The notes: generated by a model from the sequence alone, not told the origin. A stretch of 64,000 bases of DNA from Oscillospiraceae bacterium (GCA_017472735.1 JAFUOD010000013.1:26772-90771), one strand, 5' to 3'. Positions 35,742 through 45,126 are shown, counted from the stretch's first letter. Numbers and translations: made by a program.

Positions 35742-38600
35742 ATGCGTTTAATAATTGATAAAAACACACGCTTTGTAACCTCGGGTGATGATTATAAAGG
35801 TGTTATGAGAATTGCAAACACGGTAAAAGAGGATATATCCTTGGTTTGCGGGGATTTAAACGACATTATGCTTACAAGCGAGCTTGATGAAAGCAAGCCC
35901 GTAAGTGCGGTTATTTTCGGCACAGCGGGCAAAAGCTCGGTTATTAACAGGCTTGCCGAAAAAGGCGTTATTTGCGTTGATGAAATAACAGGCAAGCGCG
36001 AGGTATATAAAATTGCAATAGTTTCCTCACCTTTAAAGGGAATAAGCAATGCTTTGGTTATTGCAGGAAGCGACAAGCGAGGCACGATTTACGGCTTGTT
36101 TAAGTTAAGCGAAATGTGCGGTATTTCCCCTCTTCATAAATGGAGTGGCTGTGTAAGCGCAAAGCATGACGAAATAGTTTTGGACGAAAGCGCAGAGGTT
36201 ACATCGAAAGAGCCCTCGGTTAAATACAGAGGCATTTTTATAAACGACGAATGGCCTGCCTTTGGCAACTGGGCAACAACACACTTTGGCGGTGTTAACG
36301 CAAAGTGCTATGAACAGGTGTTCGAGATGATCTTGCGCCTTAAGGGTAACTATTTGTGGCCGGCAATGTGGGCAACGAATTTTAATCTCGATGGTCCCGG
36401 GCTTGCAAGCGCCGAATTGGCAGACGAAATGGGCATTGTAATGAGCACCTCGCACCACGAGCCCTGCATGAGAGCAGGCGCAGAATACGGTAAAATGCGA
36501 GGCAAGGATTCGCCTTATGGCGATGCGTGGGACTTTATTTCGAACCGCGAGGGCATTACACGCTTTTGGGAGGATGGGCTTAAACGAAACGCACCCTTTG
36601 AAAACGTGATAACGATGGGTATGCGCGGCGAGAACGACACCGCAATTATGGCAAATGCCACGCTTGAAGACAACATTGCCCTTTTGCGAGATGTTTTGCA
36701 CACCCAGAACGAGCTTATAAAAAAGACCGTAAACCCCGATTTAAGCAAAGTTGAAAGACAGATAGTTTTGTTTACCGAGGTTGAAAAGTTCTATTATGGC
36801 GATGAAAACACAAAAGGACTTATCGGGGACCCCGAGACTGACGGTGTGTGCATAATGCTTAGCGACTCGAACTTTGGCTATACAAGAACACTGCCTACCG
36901 AAAAAATGCGTGAACACAAGGGCGGCTATGGCATGTATTATCACATTGATATGCACGGGGGCGCACACGCTTATGAATGGGTTGGCACTTCATTGCTGCC
37001 AAGAATGTGGGAGCAGATGTCGATGGCATATGACTATGGCGTTAAAGACATTTGGGTGGTTAACGTTGGCGATATCGGCACGCAGGAGCTTGCAATATCA
37101 TACTTTTTAAACCTTGCTTACGATTTTGATAAGTTCGGCACCTCTAACCCCAATAACACAGATGAATACATTAACAGCTGGGTCAAGGCTCAGTTTGGCG
37201 GTGTGCTTGATGAAAGCGAGCAAAGCCGGGTGGCTGACGTGCTTAAAGCCTATAGCCGGATTTGTGAGCGAAGAAAGCACGAGGTTATGAACGACAAGGT
37301 TTATCATCCGGTTAACTTTGGAGAGACCGACGATTTGATTGCAAGCTGTGAAAAGATTGTAACAATTTGCGATAACATCAGAAACAAATACCCTGAAGAA
37401 ATGCTTGCAGGCTTTTGGGAGCTGGTTTATTATCCTTGTGTTGGCACGGCAAACCTAATGAAAACTTGGTGCTATGCTGCCAAAAACAGATTTTATGCCG
37501 AACAAAACCGCAACGAAGCCAACCTTTTGGCAGACAAAATTAAAGAGGGCATTGAATTTGACCGCAAGCTGACCGATGATTTTCACAAGGTGGCAGACGG
37601 CAGGTTCTATGGATTCGGACTTTCGGAGCATTTCGGATTTGTTTCGTGGTGCGAGGAGGGCAATAAATATCCTTTGAGAATTTACACCGAGCCTGCAAAC
37701 AAGCCAAGAGTGATCGTTGCGAAATCGGACGATGTGAGATTTAACATAGGTAAGCAGTGGACGGGTAACAGAATGAGCTTTGATGACTTTATGCGTCCCG
37801 ATGTTGAAAGCATTACGCTTGAAATTGCCTGCGGAAGTAAAGACGAAATTGAATATAAAATATTATGCGATAAGCTGTGGCTGAGCTTCTCGAAGACAGA
37901 GGGTAAGACTGCTTATACTGATAAGATAACCGTGAGCATTGACAGAGATAAGCTTAAGGGCAAGGACAGCGCCGCCGTTACAGTTTTAGGCAGCGACCGT
38001 TCACGCACAATAATTACCTTTAACGCCGATAACCCCGACTTTTCGGACTATGAGACGAATACATTCATCGAATATGACGGATACATCGCCATAGAGGCCG
38101 AACACTGCCATTCAAAAGCAGGTGCTAAAGGCGCCGAGTTCACCCTTTTAAAGCCCTATGGCAAAACAGGAAGTGCAATGAAGGTATATCCCACGCTTGC
38201 TGATTTTAAAGAAGAAGAGGAAAAGCCGTATCTTGAATACCTCTTTGAAGCAAAAAATGACGGCGTTTATAACTTAGAGCTTTATTTTGCTCCCTCAACC
38301 CCCGTAACCCACGAGCAGGAAATGCTTGCAGGCATAAGCTTAAACGGCAGTGAAATGCAAAGCTTTAACACGGTTCACAACCCTGCGGTGCCTTATTTCT
38401 TAAGCCACCAGTGGTCGAGCGAGGCTTTTAACAACGTTAAGGTTTATAAATGCAAGGTTGAGTGCAAAAAGGGCTTAAATTCGCTTAGGTATTACCACAT
38501 CAGCCCCAATTTGGCGCTTGAAAGAATTGTTTTGTTTAAAGACGGCACCAAGCTGCCCGAAGCTTACTTAGGGCCTAAGGAAAGCTATTTTGTAAAATAG
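35742..38600 (+). CDS. GH115 xylan alpha-1,2-glucuronidase
   Basis: 952 residues, no signal peptide. GH115 enzymes remove (4-O-methyl)glucuronic acid from internal and terminal xylose of glucuronoxylan. Characteristic stretches are YRGIFINDEWPAFGNWA (residues about 162-178), LRLKGNYLWPAMWAT, MSTSHHEPCMRAG and MRGENDTAIM, then the central helical region and the C-terminal beta-sandwich (about 780-950, ending in a typical YYHISPNLALERIVLF). Length matches the family (about 830-950). It is divergent from the AraC gene, and a terminator follows. The apparent lack of a signal suggests it works on imported aldouronic acids from GH11/GH98 digestion. Confidence 0.95.
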   Translation: MRLIIDKNTRFVTSGDDYKGVMRIANTVKEDISLVCGDLNDIMLTSELDESKPVSAVIFGTAGKSSVINRLAEKGVICVDEITGKREVYKIAIVSSPLKGISNALVIAGSDKRGTIYGLFKLSEMCGISPLHKWSGCVSAKHDEIVLDESAEVTSKEPSVKYRGIFINDEWPAFGNWATTHFGGVNAKCYEQVFEMILRLKGNYLWPAMWATNFNLDGPGLASAELADEMGIVMSTSHHEPCMRAGAEYGKMRGKDSPYGDAWDFISNREGITRFWEDGLKRNAPFENVITMGMRGENDTAIMANATLEDNIALLRDVLHTQNELIKKTVNPDLSKVERQIVLFTEVEKFYYGDENTKGLIGDPETDGVCIMLSDSNFGYTRTLPTEKMREHKGGYGMYYHIDMHGGAHAYEWVGTSLLPRMWEQMSMAYDYGVKDIWVVNVGDIGTQELAISYFLNLAYDFDKFGTSNPNNTDEYINSWVKAQFGGVLDESEQSRVADVLKAYSRICERRKHEVMNDKVYHPVNFGETDDLIASCEKIVTICDNIRNKYPEEMLAGFWELVYYPCVGTANLMKTWCYAAKNRFYAEQNRNEANLLADKIKEGIEFDRKLTDDFHKVADGRFYGFGLSEHFGFVSWCEEGNKYPLRIYTEPANKPRVIVAKSDDVRFNIGKQWTGNRMSFDDFMRPDVESITLEIACGSKDEIEYKILCDKLWLSFSKTEGKTAYTDKITVSIDRDKLKGKDSAAVTVLGSDRSRTIITFNADNPDFSDYETNTFIEYDGYIAIEAEHCHSKAGAKGAEFTLLKPYGKTGSAMKVYPTLADFKEEEEKPYLEYLFEAKNDGVYNLELYFAPSTPVTHEQEMLAGISLNGSEMQSFNTVHNPAVPYFLSHQWSSEAFNNVKVYKCKVECKKGLNSLRYYHISPNLALERIVLFKDGTKLPEAYLGPKESYFVK

Positions 38601-38624
38601 TTTTGAAGAATGAAATAATCAATA

Positions 38625-38670
38625 AAATGACCTCTCATGGCAGATAATGCCGCGAGAGGTCATTGGTTTT
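38625..38670. terminator. Bidirectional terminator
   Basis: AATGACCTCTC / GAGAGGTCATT stem with a nested GGCA / TGCC hairpin, followed by TTGGTTTT. It separates the convergent GH115 and GH98 genes. Confidence 0.85.
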
Positions 38671-38679
38671 AGGTATTAA

Positions 38680-41241
38680 TTACTTTTTTGCAACCGTAAT
38701 GTTATCAATGTAAACATTTGCAGAGGCAGAACCGTTTGATTTAAGCTCGATCTTGTTTTCGCCCCCTTTTAAATCAACCGTAATTGCGACCTTCTTCCAC
38801 GAGCTCATGTTAGAGGTCTTATCTAACGGAATTGAACCGATTTTTGTGCCGTTTATATATAACACATAGTCGTCAACATCGGCATCCGAAACGTATCGGA
38901 TAACAAGCTTATATTCGCCCGACTTAATAATTGTTGCTATATCCTTAACTGCAACACCCGACTGCTTTTTAAGCTTTATATAGCCCTGACCGGTATATCC
39001 CTCGACGCCTGTGTTGTAACCGTTTTTAACAACTTCGGCGTTCTTGTAATCGAAGCATTCGCCCTCGTACTGAAGCTCGCCTGTATAAACCTCGGGGGCC
39101 TTAGGTTCGGTGAGCTTGACCTTTGTATATTCGGTCTTGCGGTTGGTCTGAGTGCCCTCGCACTCGACAGTCAAGTCAACAGGGCCGTTGTGCTTAACGT
39201 TAATAAGCAAAACTCCGTCCTCCCACGAGGTGGAAACAGTAGGTTTGGCGGTGTTTGTTCCGCGGTTTTTATAAGATACCTTGGGCTCGGACTTGGCACC
39301 CGTGATTTTTATAATATCCGTGCGAAGCTTTGATGGGTTGTTTTCATCGTAGTTATTAAGATAGAATTCTATTTTGTCAGAATACTCGGTCATTGTGCCC
39401 GAGCTGTATCTTGGCATTTGAATTGTTACAGATTCGCAGGTGTTATATTGCAAAGGTATTTTTGCCGCTGCAGATTTTTCAGCCTTGTAAGGGTTGTAAA
39501 TTACCCATGTATTTTCATATCTGCCCGCATAAAGGTCTCCCGAATACTCTTTCTTAAAGAGGCTGTTAAATTCTTCAACCTTTTCATCCACACTGTTATT
39601 CCAACGACGGTTAAGCTCGGTATGCTTTAAAACAGTAAGCTCTTCGGCAAGCTTATCATTTAATCCGTAAATTGTGGGAACTGTAGGGTAACGGCCCGTT
39701 GACTTATAGAAGGTATAGTTGTCACGCAAGGCACCATCATCCTCTTGCTGATATAGCCCTTTAAAAAGTGTGCTGTAAGTTGAATATCTCGCATCATCGC
39801 TGCCTGCCGTGTTATCTTGCATAACGGCAACCTTGGTGCGCTTAATAACCTCTTCACGGGTGGGGATTCTGAGGTCGCCTTCGATAACTTTGCGGAACAT
39901 ATCAATAGCGACATTGTCAAACTGGTCATAAGTATCCCATGTTCTTGATTTATATCCCTCCGAATCGGTTTTCCCGCCCCATGTTTCATAAAAGTCGTCT
40001 GCCCAGATAAGCTCGGGGCCGTCGATTACGGTGTAACCGTTTAAGAACAAACGCTCTAACTGAACAGCAAGACCCGTTGAAACGGTATATTCGGACTTGT
40101 CATCACTTCCGTCGCCATCTGTCCAGCCTGTTTCATCATATCTTACGCCGACATTTCCGGCATAGCCCGAAAGGTAATAACCAAAGACTAAGCTTTCCAT
40201 ATCGTTAATATAACTTTGTTGGGTGTATTTTTCGCAGAGAATGAAGTTTTCGGAATACTTCGAGCAGGCTTCTCTGAACACTTTAACGCGTCTTAACATT
40301 GCAAGAGGATTTATGCTGGGGCTCCACTGGTTGCCGCACCAGCTCACAACAAGATATCCGCCGTATTTATTAGCGACCTCTAAAAGTCCTGCAAAATGGG
40401 TCCAGCGCTGAACTGCAGAAGGTGCACCGTCCCATTCAAAGCCCCAAAACTGCTCGCAATAGTTAAAGCCCAAAAAATTAGGGTATTCTTCAAAGAATTC
40501 GGTGTAAAGGGTGTTTTCATAGCTGTCATATCCGGGGTCTAAGTCCTCGTAATGGCAATAGCCGCCGCTGGCTGGCTGAACAAGCGCCCAAACCTGATTT
40601 TCGGCGCAGACACGAAGCCATGACTTTGCGGTTTCGTAACCGTCGCCTACACGTTCAAACTTGCCTTGTGCATATCCGCCGATTGAAAGAGAGATATTGA
40701 AAACAACGTAAGGCTTAATATCCTCGGGAATGAGATCGATTATCTTCTGAGGGTCGGCATAGTTCCATGTATCAATATGTACAATCCACATTGGCTGTTC
40801 ACTTGAAACAACACGGCGAAGGTTAGAACCGGTTGAAACAGGGTTGAACTCGGTGATCTCAAGGTCTTCAAGAGAGATATCTTCGGTAGTGGTTGCCTTG
40901 GTTGTTGTAGTAGCTTGAGTTGTTGTAGTTGCTTCGGTTGTAGTAACAGTTGTAGTTGTTGCCTGAGTTGTGGTGGTAACCGCGGTCGTTGTGGCTTGGG
41001 TAGTAGTGGTAGCCTCTGTTGTCGTCTCCTCGGTCGTGGTAACAGCTTCTGTTGTGGTTTCGTCAGTTGCGGTCGTCGGGGCAGTTGTTGCCTCGGTCGT
41101 TGTTACGGTGGTCTCCTCACCAAGGGTAGGCTCGGTAGTTGTTACCTCGGGCTGGGTTACATCATTTCCGAGCTGTGCATTCTGACAGCCGACAAGCGTT
41201 ATCATGAGCATTGCCAATAAAAATGCTAAAACTCTTTTCAT
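38680..41241 (-). CDS. GH98 glycoside hydrolase lipoprotein on a Thr-rich stalk, with C-terminal CBM
   Basis: 853 residues. Lipobox Cys19 (LVGC). A Thr/Glu/Ala/Gln linker covers residues about 33-120. The GH98 catalytic barrel (about 130-450) begins QPMWIVHIDTWNYADPQKII and contains LVQPASGGYCHYED and FLGFNYCEQFWGFEWD, with Glu263 a candidate catalytic acid. It is followed by the GH98 C-terminal beta domain (about 450-710) and a CBM35/CBM6-like module (715-853). Characterised GH98 enzymes are blood-group endo-beta-1,4-galactosidases or endo-xylanases; the surrounding genes favour xylan. The ATG at 41241 has GGAGGG upstream. The long stalk should lift the enzyme off the membrane through the cell wall. 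Confidence 0.85.
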   Translation of the reverse strand: MKRVLAFLLAMLMITLVGCQNAQLGNDVTQPEVTTTEPTLGEETTVTTTEATTAPTTATDETTTEAVTTTEETTTEATTTTQATTTAVTTTTQATTTTVTTTEATTTTQATTTTKATTTEDISLEDLEITEFNPVSTGSNLRRVVSSEQPMWIVHIDTWNYADPQKIIDLIPEDIKPYVVFNISLSIGGYAQGKFERVGDGYETAKSWLRVCAENQVWALVQPASGGYCHYEDLDPGYDSYENTLYTEFFEEYPNFLGFNYCEQFWGFEWDGAPSAVQRWTHFAGLLEVANKYGGYLVVSWCGNQWSPSINPLAMLRRVKVFREACSKYSENFILCEKYTQQSYINDMESLVFGYYLSGYAGNVGVRYDETGWTDGDGSDDKSEYTVSTGLAVQLERLFLNGYTVIDGPELIWADDFYETWGGKTDSEGYKSRTWDTYDQFDNVAIDMFRKVIEGDLRIPTREEVIKRTKVAVMQDNTAGSDDARYSTYSTLFKGLYQQEDDGALRDNYTFYKSTGRYPTVPTIYGLNDKLAEELTVLKHTELNRRWNNSVDEKVEEFNSLFKKEYSGDLYAGRYENTWVIYNPYKAEKSAAAKIPLQYNTCESVTIQMPRYSSGTMTEYSDKIEFYLNNYDENNPSKLRTDIIKITGAKSEPKVSYKNRGTNTAKPTVSTSWEDGVLLINVKHNGPVDLTVECEGTQTNRKTEYTKVKLTEPKAPEVYTGELQYEGECFDYKNAEVVKNGYNTGVEGYTGQGYIKLKKQSGVAVKDIATIIKSGEYKLVIRYVSDADVDDYVLYINGTKIGSIPLDKTSNMSSWKKVAITVDLKGGENKIELKSNGSASANVYIDNITVAKK
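40885..41145 (-). repeat. Low-complexity DNA coding for the Thr-rich stalk
   Basis: Imperfect repeats of ACA/ACT/ACC-rich codons giving units such as TTTQATTT and TTTEATTT. Length here is prone to vary between strains by slippage. Confidence 0.85.
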
Positions 41242-41280
41242 ATATACCCTCCTTTTTAAAATAAACAGTTTTGCATTTTA

Positions 41281-41335
41281 ATTATATCGCATTAAAAAAT
41301 GTCATTTCTTTGCGATAATTCAAAACTTTATTGCG
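41281..41335 (-). promoter_or_regulatory. AraC-type direct repeat and promoter of GH98
   Basis: Read on the minus strand: CGCAATA (41335-41329), CGCAAAG (41314-41308) starting exactly 21 bp later, then 21 bp to TATAAT (41286-41281). It has the same layout as at 35656-35709 and 43335-43388, with one extra base in the last spacer. Confidence 0.75.
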
Positions 41336-41348
41336 ATTTGCCCAAAAT

Positions 41349-41379
41349 AAAACAGCGAAGAAAAGCTCCTCACTGTTTT
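41349..41379 (-). terminator. Terminator after GH127
   Basis: AAAACAG / CTGTTTT stem followed on the minus strand by ATTTTGGG. It ends the GH127 transcript just before the GH98 promoter. Confidence 0.6.
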
Positions 41380-41393
41380 GTGTGTTAAATGTA

Positions 41394-43244
41394 TTACTTC
41401 TTTTTGACCTTAAAGTAAATCTGATAAGGCTCGTAGCCGATTTCGTTGAGCTTTTTAAAGTTGATGCCGGGGTCTTGATTTTCGGTGCGGTAGAAGGTGC
41501 GGAAGGAGCCCCACTCACGCTCGGTATCGGCGGTAAGCTCATCCTCGGGCTTGTCACCCTCGATATAAAGAATACGCTCCTGCTCGGTAATGCCTGCCAA
41601 AACATCGGGTCCGTAACGGAAAGCGCCCATTGTGTCATCATCGGGCAAGGTAATAAACTTAACGCCGATGGGAAGCAAAACGACAACTCTGTCGCCGCCT
41701 CTCCACTCTCTTTCAAGGGTTACGAATTCAGCGGTGTTTTCAACCATAATGCCCTCGCCGTCGTTAACGGAAATAGTTGCGGGCTTAGTAATCCAGTCGG
41801 GAATTCTGAGCTTTAATGCAAAGCTAACAGGCTCTTCGGTATGAACTGTGATAACATATTTGCGGAAATCGGGCTTGTTTGCATATGCACGGGTGGTTTC
41901 GTTGATTGTCTGCAAAGCATTGTTTTCAGAGGATGTCATCAAGCTACCATTCATGTGGTCCTGATGTAAAGAAACACGCAAGCTCTTGCCGCCGATTTCA
42001 ACCGAAGCCTCGGAGCCTGTGAACATTGTTATGTAAAGCTCGTTGTCATCAACATAATAGATATGACGATTCCATGCGGCGTTTGCCTGAACCATTGTGC
42101 CATGACAGCAGAAGAAGCTATCGGTCTCGCCTGCCCAGTCTTTTTTGCTGCCTGCCTTCATGGGCAAGAAGTATGTTAAAAGGCCGGTCCACGGGCTGCC
42201 CTTGTAAGGTGCGCCGTGATGATGAGCCTGTGCCAAAAGACCATTCTGAACGTTGTATTCAATATAATGCATATATTCGGGGTCCTTTGTCTGACGGAAC
42301 AAAAATTCTGCCAAACGGATCATGTTGTAAACAGTGCAGTGCTCCTGGTTTTTGTCGCCCAAGCGTGCTTTAAGCTTTTTCATGGGTGTCCAGATTTCGC
42401 CCTGTGTCTGACCGCCGGTTACAAAGCAGCCTCTGTCGGTAACAGCGCATTTCCAATATGCTTCAACAATTCTTAACCACTTTTCATCACCTGTAACCTC
42501 ATAAGCTCTGGCACAACCCAAAACCTCGGGAATAGTGGTGTTGGCGTGCATATTGGTCAAAACGTCCTTGCCCTCGAGCAATGGGTCGAAGAGTCTGCCG
42601 CGGTAATATCTTGCCAAAAGCTCGCGATATTTTTCATCGCCTGTAATTTCAAGCAGGTCAGCCCAAACCTCGAGCATACCGCCGGTTTCGTTATCTAAAA
42701 TGTTGTCGAACTGCTGTCTTGAATATTCGCCGCTCCAGCGATAGAACCAATCTGCAAGCTTATCGGCAATGGTAAGCGCCTTTTCAATCTTCATGATCTT
42801 ATAAACATCAACAAGGCCCATGAAAAGCTTGTGAATGTTATACTGAGGTGCCCAAACACCCTTGCCCTCACCTATCCAGTAAAGGTATTTTTCGGGAATA
42901 GGGCAAGCCCATTCGCCGCCGTTGTCACGCTGGCAAAGCTCAAGACCGTCAATAATGACCTGAGTTTTCGCCAAAAGCTCAACATCCGAGGTCTCCTGAT
43001 AATTAAGTGCAGCCGCAGAAAGCCAGTGACCCAAAAAGTGTCCTCTTAACTGGCAGCTCGGATCCTCCCAACCGCCGAATGCTTCGTGGTCGTGTCCTCT
43101 GCCCGAATATCTGCCTGCTTCAAGCTCATAGTTTCTAAGTAAATGTCTCGATTTAAGCTTCATAAGATATTCGCGATTTGTGCGCTCACGGCGAATAAGG
43201 TCGCCTTCTCTTAATCTTACGTCATGTCCGAGTAATTCCTTCAT
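41394..43244 (-). CDS. GH127-family beta-L-arabinofuranosidase (DUF1680)
   Basis: 616 residues, cytoplasmic. The N-terminal alpha/alpha barrel (about 1-420) is followed by two beta-sandwich domains. The zinc/catalytic set of GH127 is visible: Glu301 and Cys303 in NQEHCTVYN, and Cys379-Cys380 in DSFFCCHGT; the first Cys of the pair is the expected nucleophile. Family members release beta-1,2-linked L-arabinofuranose, known from arabinan/RG-II and plant extensins. The ATG at 43244 has AGGAGG 7 bp upstream. It is a single gene whose promoter carries the same paired half-sites as GH115 and GH98. Confidence 0.93.
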   Translation of the reverse strand: MKELLGHDVRLREGDLIRRERTNREYLMKLKSRHLLRNYELEAGRYSGRGHDHEAFGGWEDPSCQLRGHFLGHWLSAAALNYQETSDVELLAKTQVIIDGLELCQRDNGGEWACPIPEKYLYWIGEGKGVWAPQYNIHKLFMGLVDVYKIMKIEKALTIADKLADWFYRWSGEYSRQQFDNILDNETGGMLEVWADLLEITGDEKYRELLARYYRGRLFDPLLEGKDVLTNMHANTTIPEVLGCARAYEVTGDEKWLRIVEAYWKCAVTDRGCFVTGGQTQGEIWTPMKKLKARLGDKNQEHCTVYNMIRLAEFLFRQTKDPEYMHYIEYNVQNGLLAQAHHHGAPYKGSPWTGLLTYFLPMKAGSKKDWAGETDSFFCCHGTMVQANAAWNRHIYYVDDNELYITMFTGSEASVEIGGKSLRVSLHQDHMNGSLMTSSENNALQTINETTRAYANKPDFRKYVITVHTEEPVSFALKLRIPDWITKPATISVNDGEGIMVENTAEFVTLEREWRGGDRVVVLLPIGVKFITLPDDDTMGAFRYGPDVLAGITEQERILYIEGDKPEDELTADTEREWGSFRTFYRTENQDPGINFKKLNEIGYEPYQIYFKVKKK

Positions 43245-43334
43245 AGTGCTCCTCCTTTTAAAAAACGCAAGTGCCGATTAAGAACACCATGCATTTATTC
43301 AATGCAAAAATTTAAGCACTGAATTTTCATTTTT

Positions 43335-43388
43335 ATTATATATTGCTTTGATACTATAATCTTTGCGAAATGTCAAAACAATATTGCG
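43335..43388 (-). promoter_or_regulatory. AraC-type direct repeat and promoter of GH127
   Basis: Read on the minus strand: CGCAATA (43388-43382), CGCAAAG (43367-43361) starting 21 bp later, then 20 bp to TATAAT (43340-43335). The 13-base word CGCAAAGATTATA is identical to the one at GH115. Confidence 0.75.
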
Positions 43389-43450
43389 TGACCTCTAAAA
43401 CAGGCTGCAAGTGCAAATATCGACCGGGTTTTATTTTTTTCACATACCTA

Positions 43451-43479
43451 TTGACAACCGAATAGAATGGTGATATAAT
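43451..43479 (+). promoter_or_regulatory. Perfect-consensus promoter of the T-box/trpB transcript
   Basis: TTGACA (43451-43456), 17-bp spacer, TATAAT (43474-43479), with TGA directly before the -10. Strong constitutive initiation is expected, leaving control to the T-box. Confidence 0.9.
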
Positions 43480-43489
43480 CAACACATAA

Positions 43490-43775
43490 TTTTTATATTA
43501 TAAACCGTTGAAGCGGAGATAACGGCAATTATGCCTTTACAGAGAGCCCGTTAAGCTGGAATTCGGGCAGGAAACAGGTTGTCAAATGGACCGCTGAGGG
43601 TGCAGTCAAATGGGAATACCCCAGAGTATTCTGCAACGTTAGGCATACGTTAGTTGTCGGAGATATGTTAGTATCTCGCTAAGTTGCATAGGTTAAATCC
43701 TATGAATTCAAGGTGGTACCGCGGATAAGCTTATTCGTCCTTGACAGATAATGATTCTGTCGGGGATTTTTTGTT
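43490..43775 (+). ncRNA. T-box leader, tryptophan specifier
   Basis: The canonical T-box core AAGGTGGTACCGCGG is at 43710-43724. An intrinsic terminator follows (43738-43772; TCCTTGACAGA pairs with TCTGTCGGGGA, then TTTTTT). Stem I closes through GCGG (about 43514) and CCGC (43591-43594). In the specifier position just before this closing pair lies TGG (43587-43589), the Trp codon. Upstream features such as CAGAGAGCC fit the Stem I pattern. Uncharged tRNA-Trp would stabilise the antiterminator and allow transcription of trpB. A second TGG at 43611 is outside the expected specifier loop. Confidence 0.9.
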
Positions 43776-43805
43776 TTATCTCCGACTGTTATGGAGGAAC
43801 AAAAA

Positions 43806-43844
43806 ATGTTATTAACAAAACGATGGCGAAGCTTGATTTTTTAA
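43806..43844 (+). CDS. Possible 12-residue leader peptide
   Basis: ATG with GGAGG 8 bp upstream opens a 13-codon frame, MLLTKRWRSLIF and stop, between the T-box terminator and trpB. It has one Trp codon. It could be a short leader, a deletion scar of a lost gene, or chance. Its own strong ribosome binding site is the only positive evidence. Confidence 0.3.
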   Translation: MLLTKRWRSLIF

Positions 43845-43891
43845 ATCTGTAAATTATTCATTACTAAATATATTTTTTGGAGGAATTAGAC

Positions 43892-45112
43892 ATGAAACAC
43901 AATAATATTGAATTCGACACCTATTTTAAGAACTATCCCGACGCTAACGGCTATTTTGGCAAATACGGAGGAGCTTACATTCCCGATGACCTTAAAAAGG
44001 CAATGCAAGAGATTACCGAGGCTTACTTTACCATTTGCAAATCGGCAAAGTTTATTAATGAATTAAGACGAATCCGCAAGGAATTTCAGGGCAGACCTAC
44101 ACCTATTTCTCATTTAGAGAGACTTTCGAACAAGATCGGCAACGGCGTTCAGCTTTATGTTAAGCGTGAAGACCTTAACCATACAGGCGCACACAAGCTT
44201 AACCACTGCATGGGCGAAGCCCTCTTGGCAAAATACATGGGTAAGAAAAAAGTTATTGCCGAAACAGGCGCAGGTCAGCACGGTGTTGCTTTGGCAACCG
44301 CCGCTGCATACTTTGGACTTGAGTGCGACATTTACATGGGCTCGGTTGACATTAAAAAGCAGGCACCGAATGTTGCAAGAATGAAGATTTTGGGCGCCAA
44401 TGTTGTTGAGGTTACACACGGCCTTGCAACCTTAAAAGAGGCTGTTGACGCCGCTTTTGAAGCATATACCCGTGAATATAAGGACGCTATTTACTGCATT
44501 GGCTCGGTTGTTGGGCCTCACCCCTTCCCCATGATGGTACGCGATTTCCAGAGCGTGGTGGGCATTGAAGCGAGAGAGCAGTTTATTGAAATGACAGGCG
44601 AATTGCCCGACGCTGTTGTTGCATGCGTTGGCGGCGGCTCGAACTCGATGGGTATGTTCTCGGGATTCCTTAACTATCCTGTTGATATCTACGGCGTTGA
44701 GCCTTTGGGCAGAGGAACCGCCTTGGGCGATCACGCAGCAAGCCTCACTTATGGCGAAGAAGGCATTATGCATGGCTTTAACAGCATTATGCTTAAGGAT
44801 GAAAACGGCGACCCTGCACCTGTTTACTCGGTTGCAAGCGGTTTGGATTATCCTTCATCGGGACCTGAACACGCATTTTTGCACGACTTGGGCAGAGTTA
44901 AATATGACGTAATTAACGACGACGAAACCATCGACGCTTTCTTTGAGCTTTCAAGACTTGAAGGCATTATTCCTGCTATTGAAAGCTCGCACGCTGTGGC
45001 ATATGGCATTAAGCTTGCTAAGAAGATGGGCAAGGGCTCTATCCTTATCTGTCTTTCGGGCAGAGGCGACAAGGATATGGACTATATCATTGAAAAGTAC
45101 GGAATCAGATAA
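43892..45112 (+). CDS. trpB: Tryptophan synthase beta subunit
   Basis: 406 residues. TrpB condenses indole with L-serine using PLP. The PLP lysine is Lys102 in [13 protein letters not shown]; the catalytic Glu is in [11 protein letters not shown]; the phosphate-binding loop is [10 protein letters not shown]. Other conserved parts are [13 protein letters not shown] and [17 protein letters not shown] is 8 bp before the ATG at 43892; an in-frame upstream start has no site. No trpA or other trp gene lies next to it and a terminator follows, so this copy stands alone. With Trp T-box control it probably makes Trp from scavenged indole or complements a TrpA encoded elsewhere. Confidence 0.95.
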   Translation: MKHNNIEFDTYFKNYPDANGYFGKYGGAYIPDDLKKAMQEITEAYFTICKSAKFINELRRIRKEFQGRPTPISHLERLSNKIGNGVQLYVKREDLNHTGAHKLNHCMGEALLAKYMGKKKVIAETGAGQHGVALATAAAYFGLECDIYMGSVDIKKQAPNVARMKILGANVVEVTHGLATLKEAVDAAFEAYTREYKDAIYCIGSVVGPHPFPMMVRDFQSVVGIEAREQFIEMTGELPDAVVACVGGGSNSMGMFSGFLNYPVDIYGVEPLGRGTALGDHAASLTYGEEGIMHGFNSIMLKDENGDPAPVYSVASGLDYPSSGPEHAFLHDLGRVKYDVINDDETIDAFFELSRLEGIIPAIESSHAVAYGIKLAKKMGKGSILICLSGRGDKDMDYIIEKYGIR

Positions 45113-45126
45113 AGAATATAAAGCTG

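Noticed and set aside
36105-36701. 198-codon frame antisense to GH115
   Set aside because: Shadow of a strongly supported gene; no ribosome binding site or motif.
40885-41145. Tandem repeat as a possible CRISPR or mobile element
   Set aside because: The repeats are irregular, in frame and code a Thr-rich linker; no spacers or cas genes are present.
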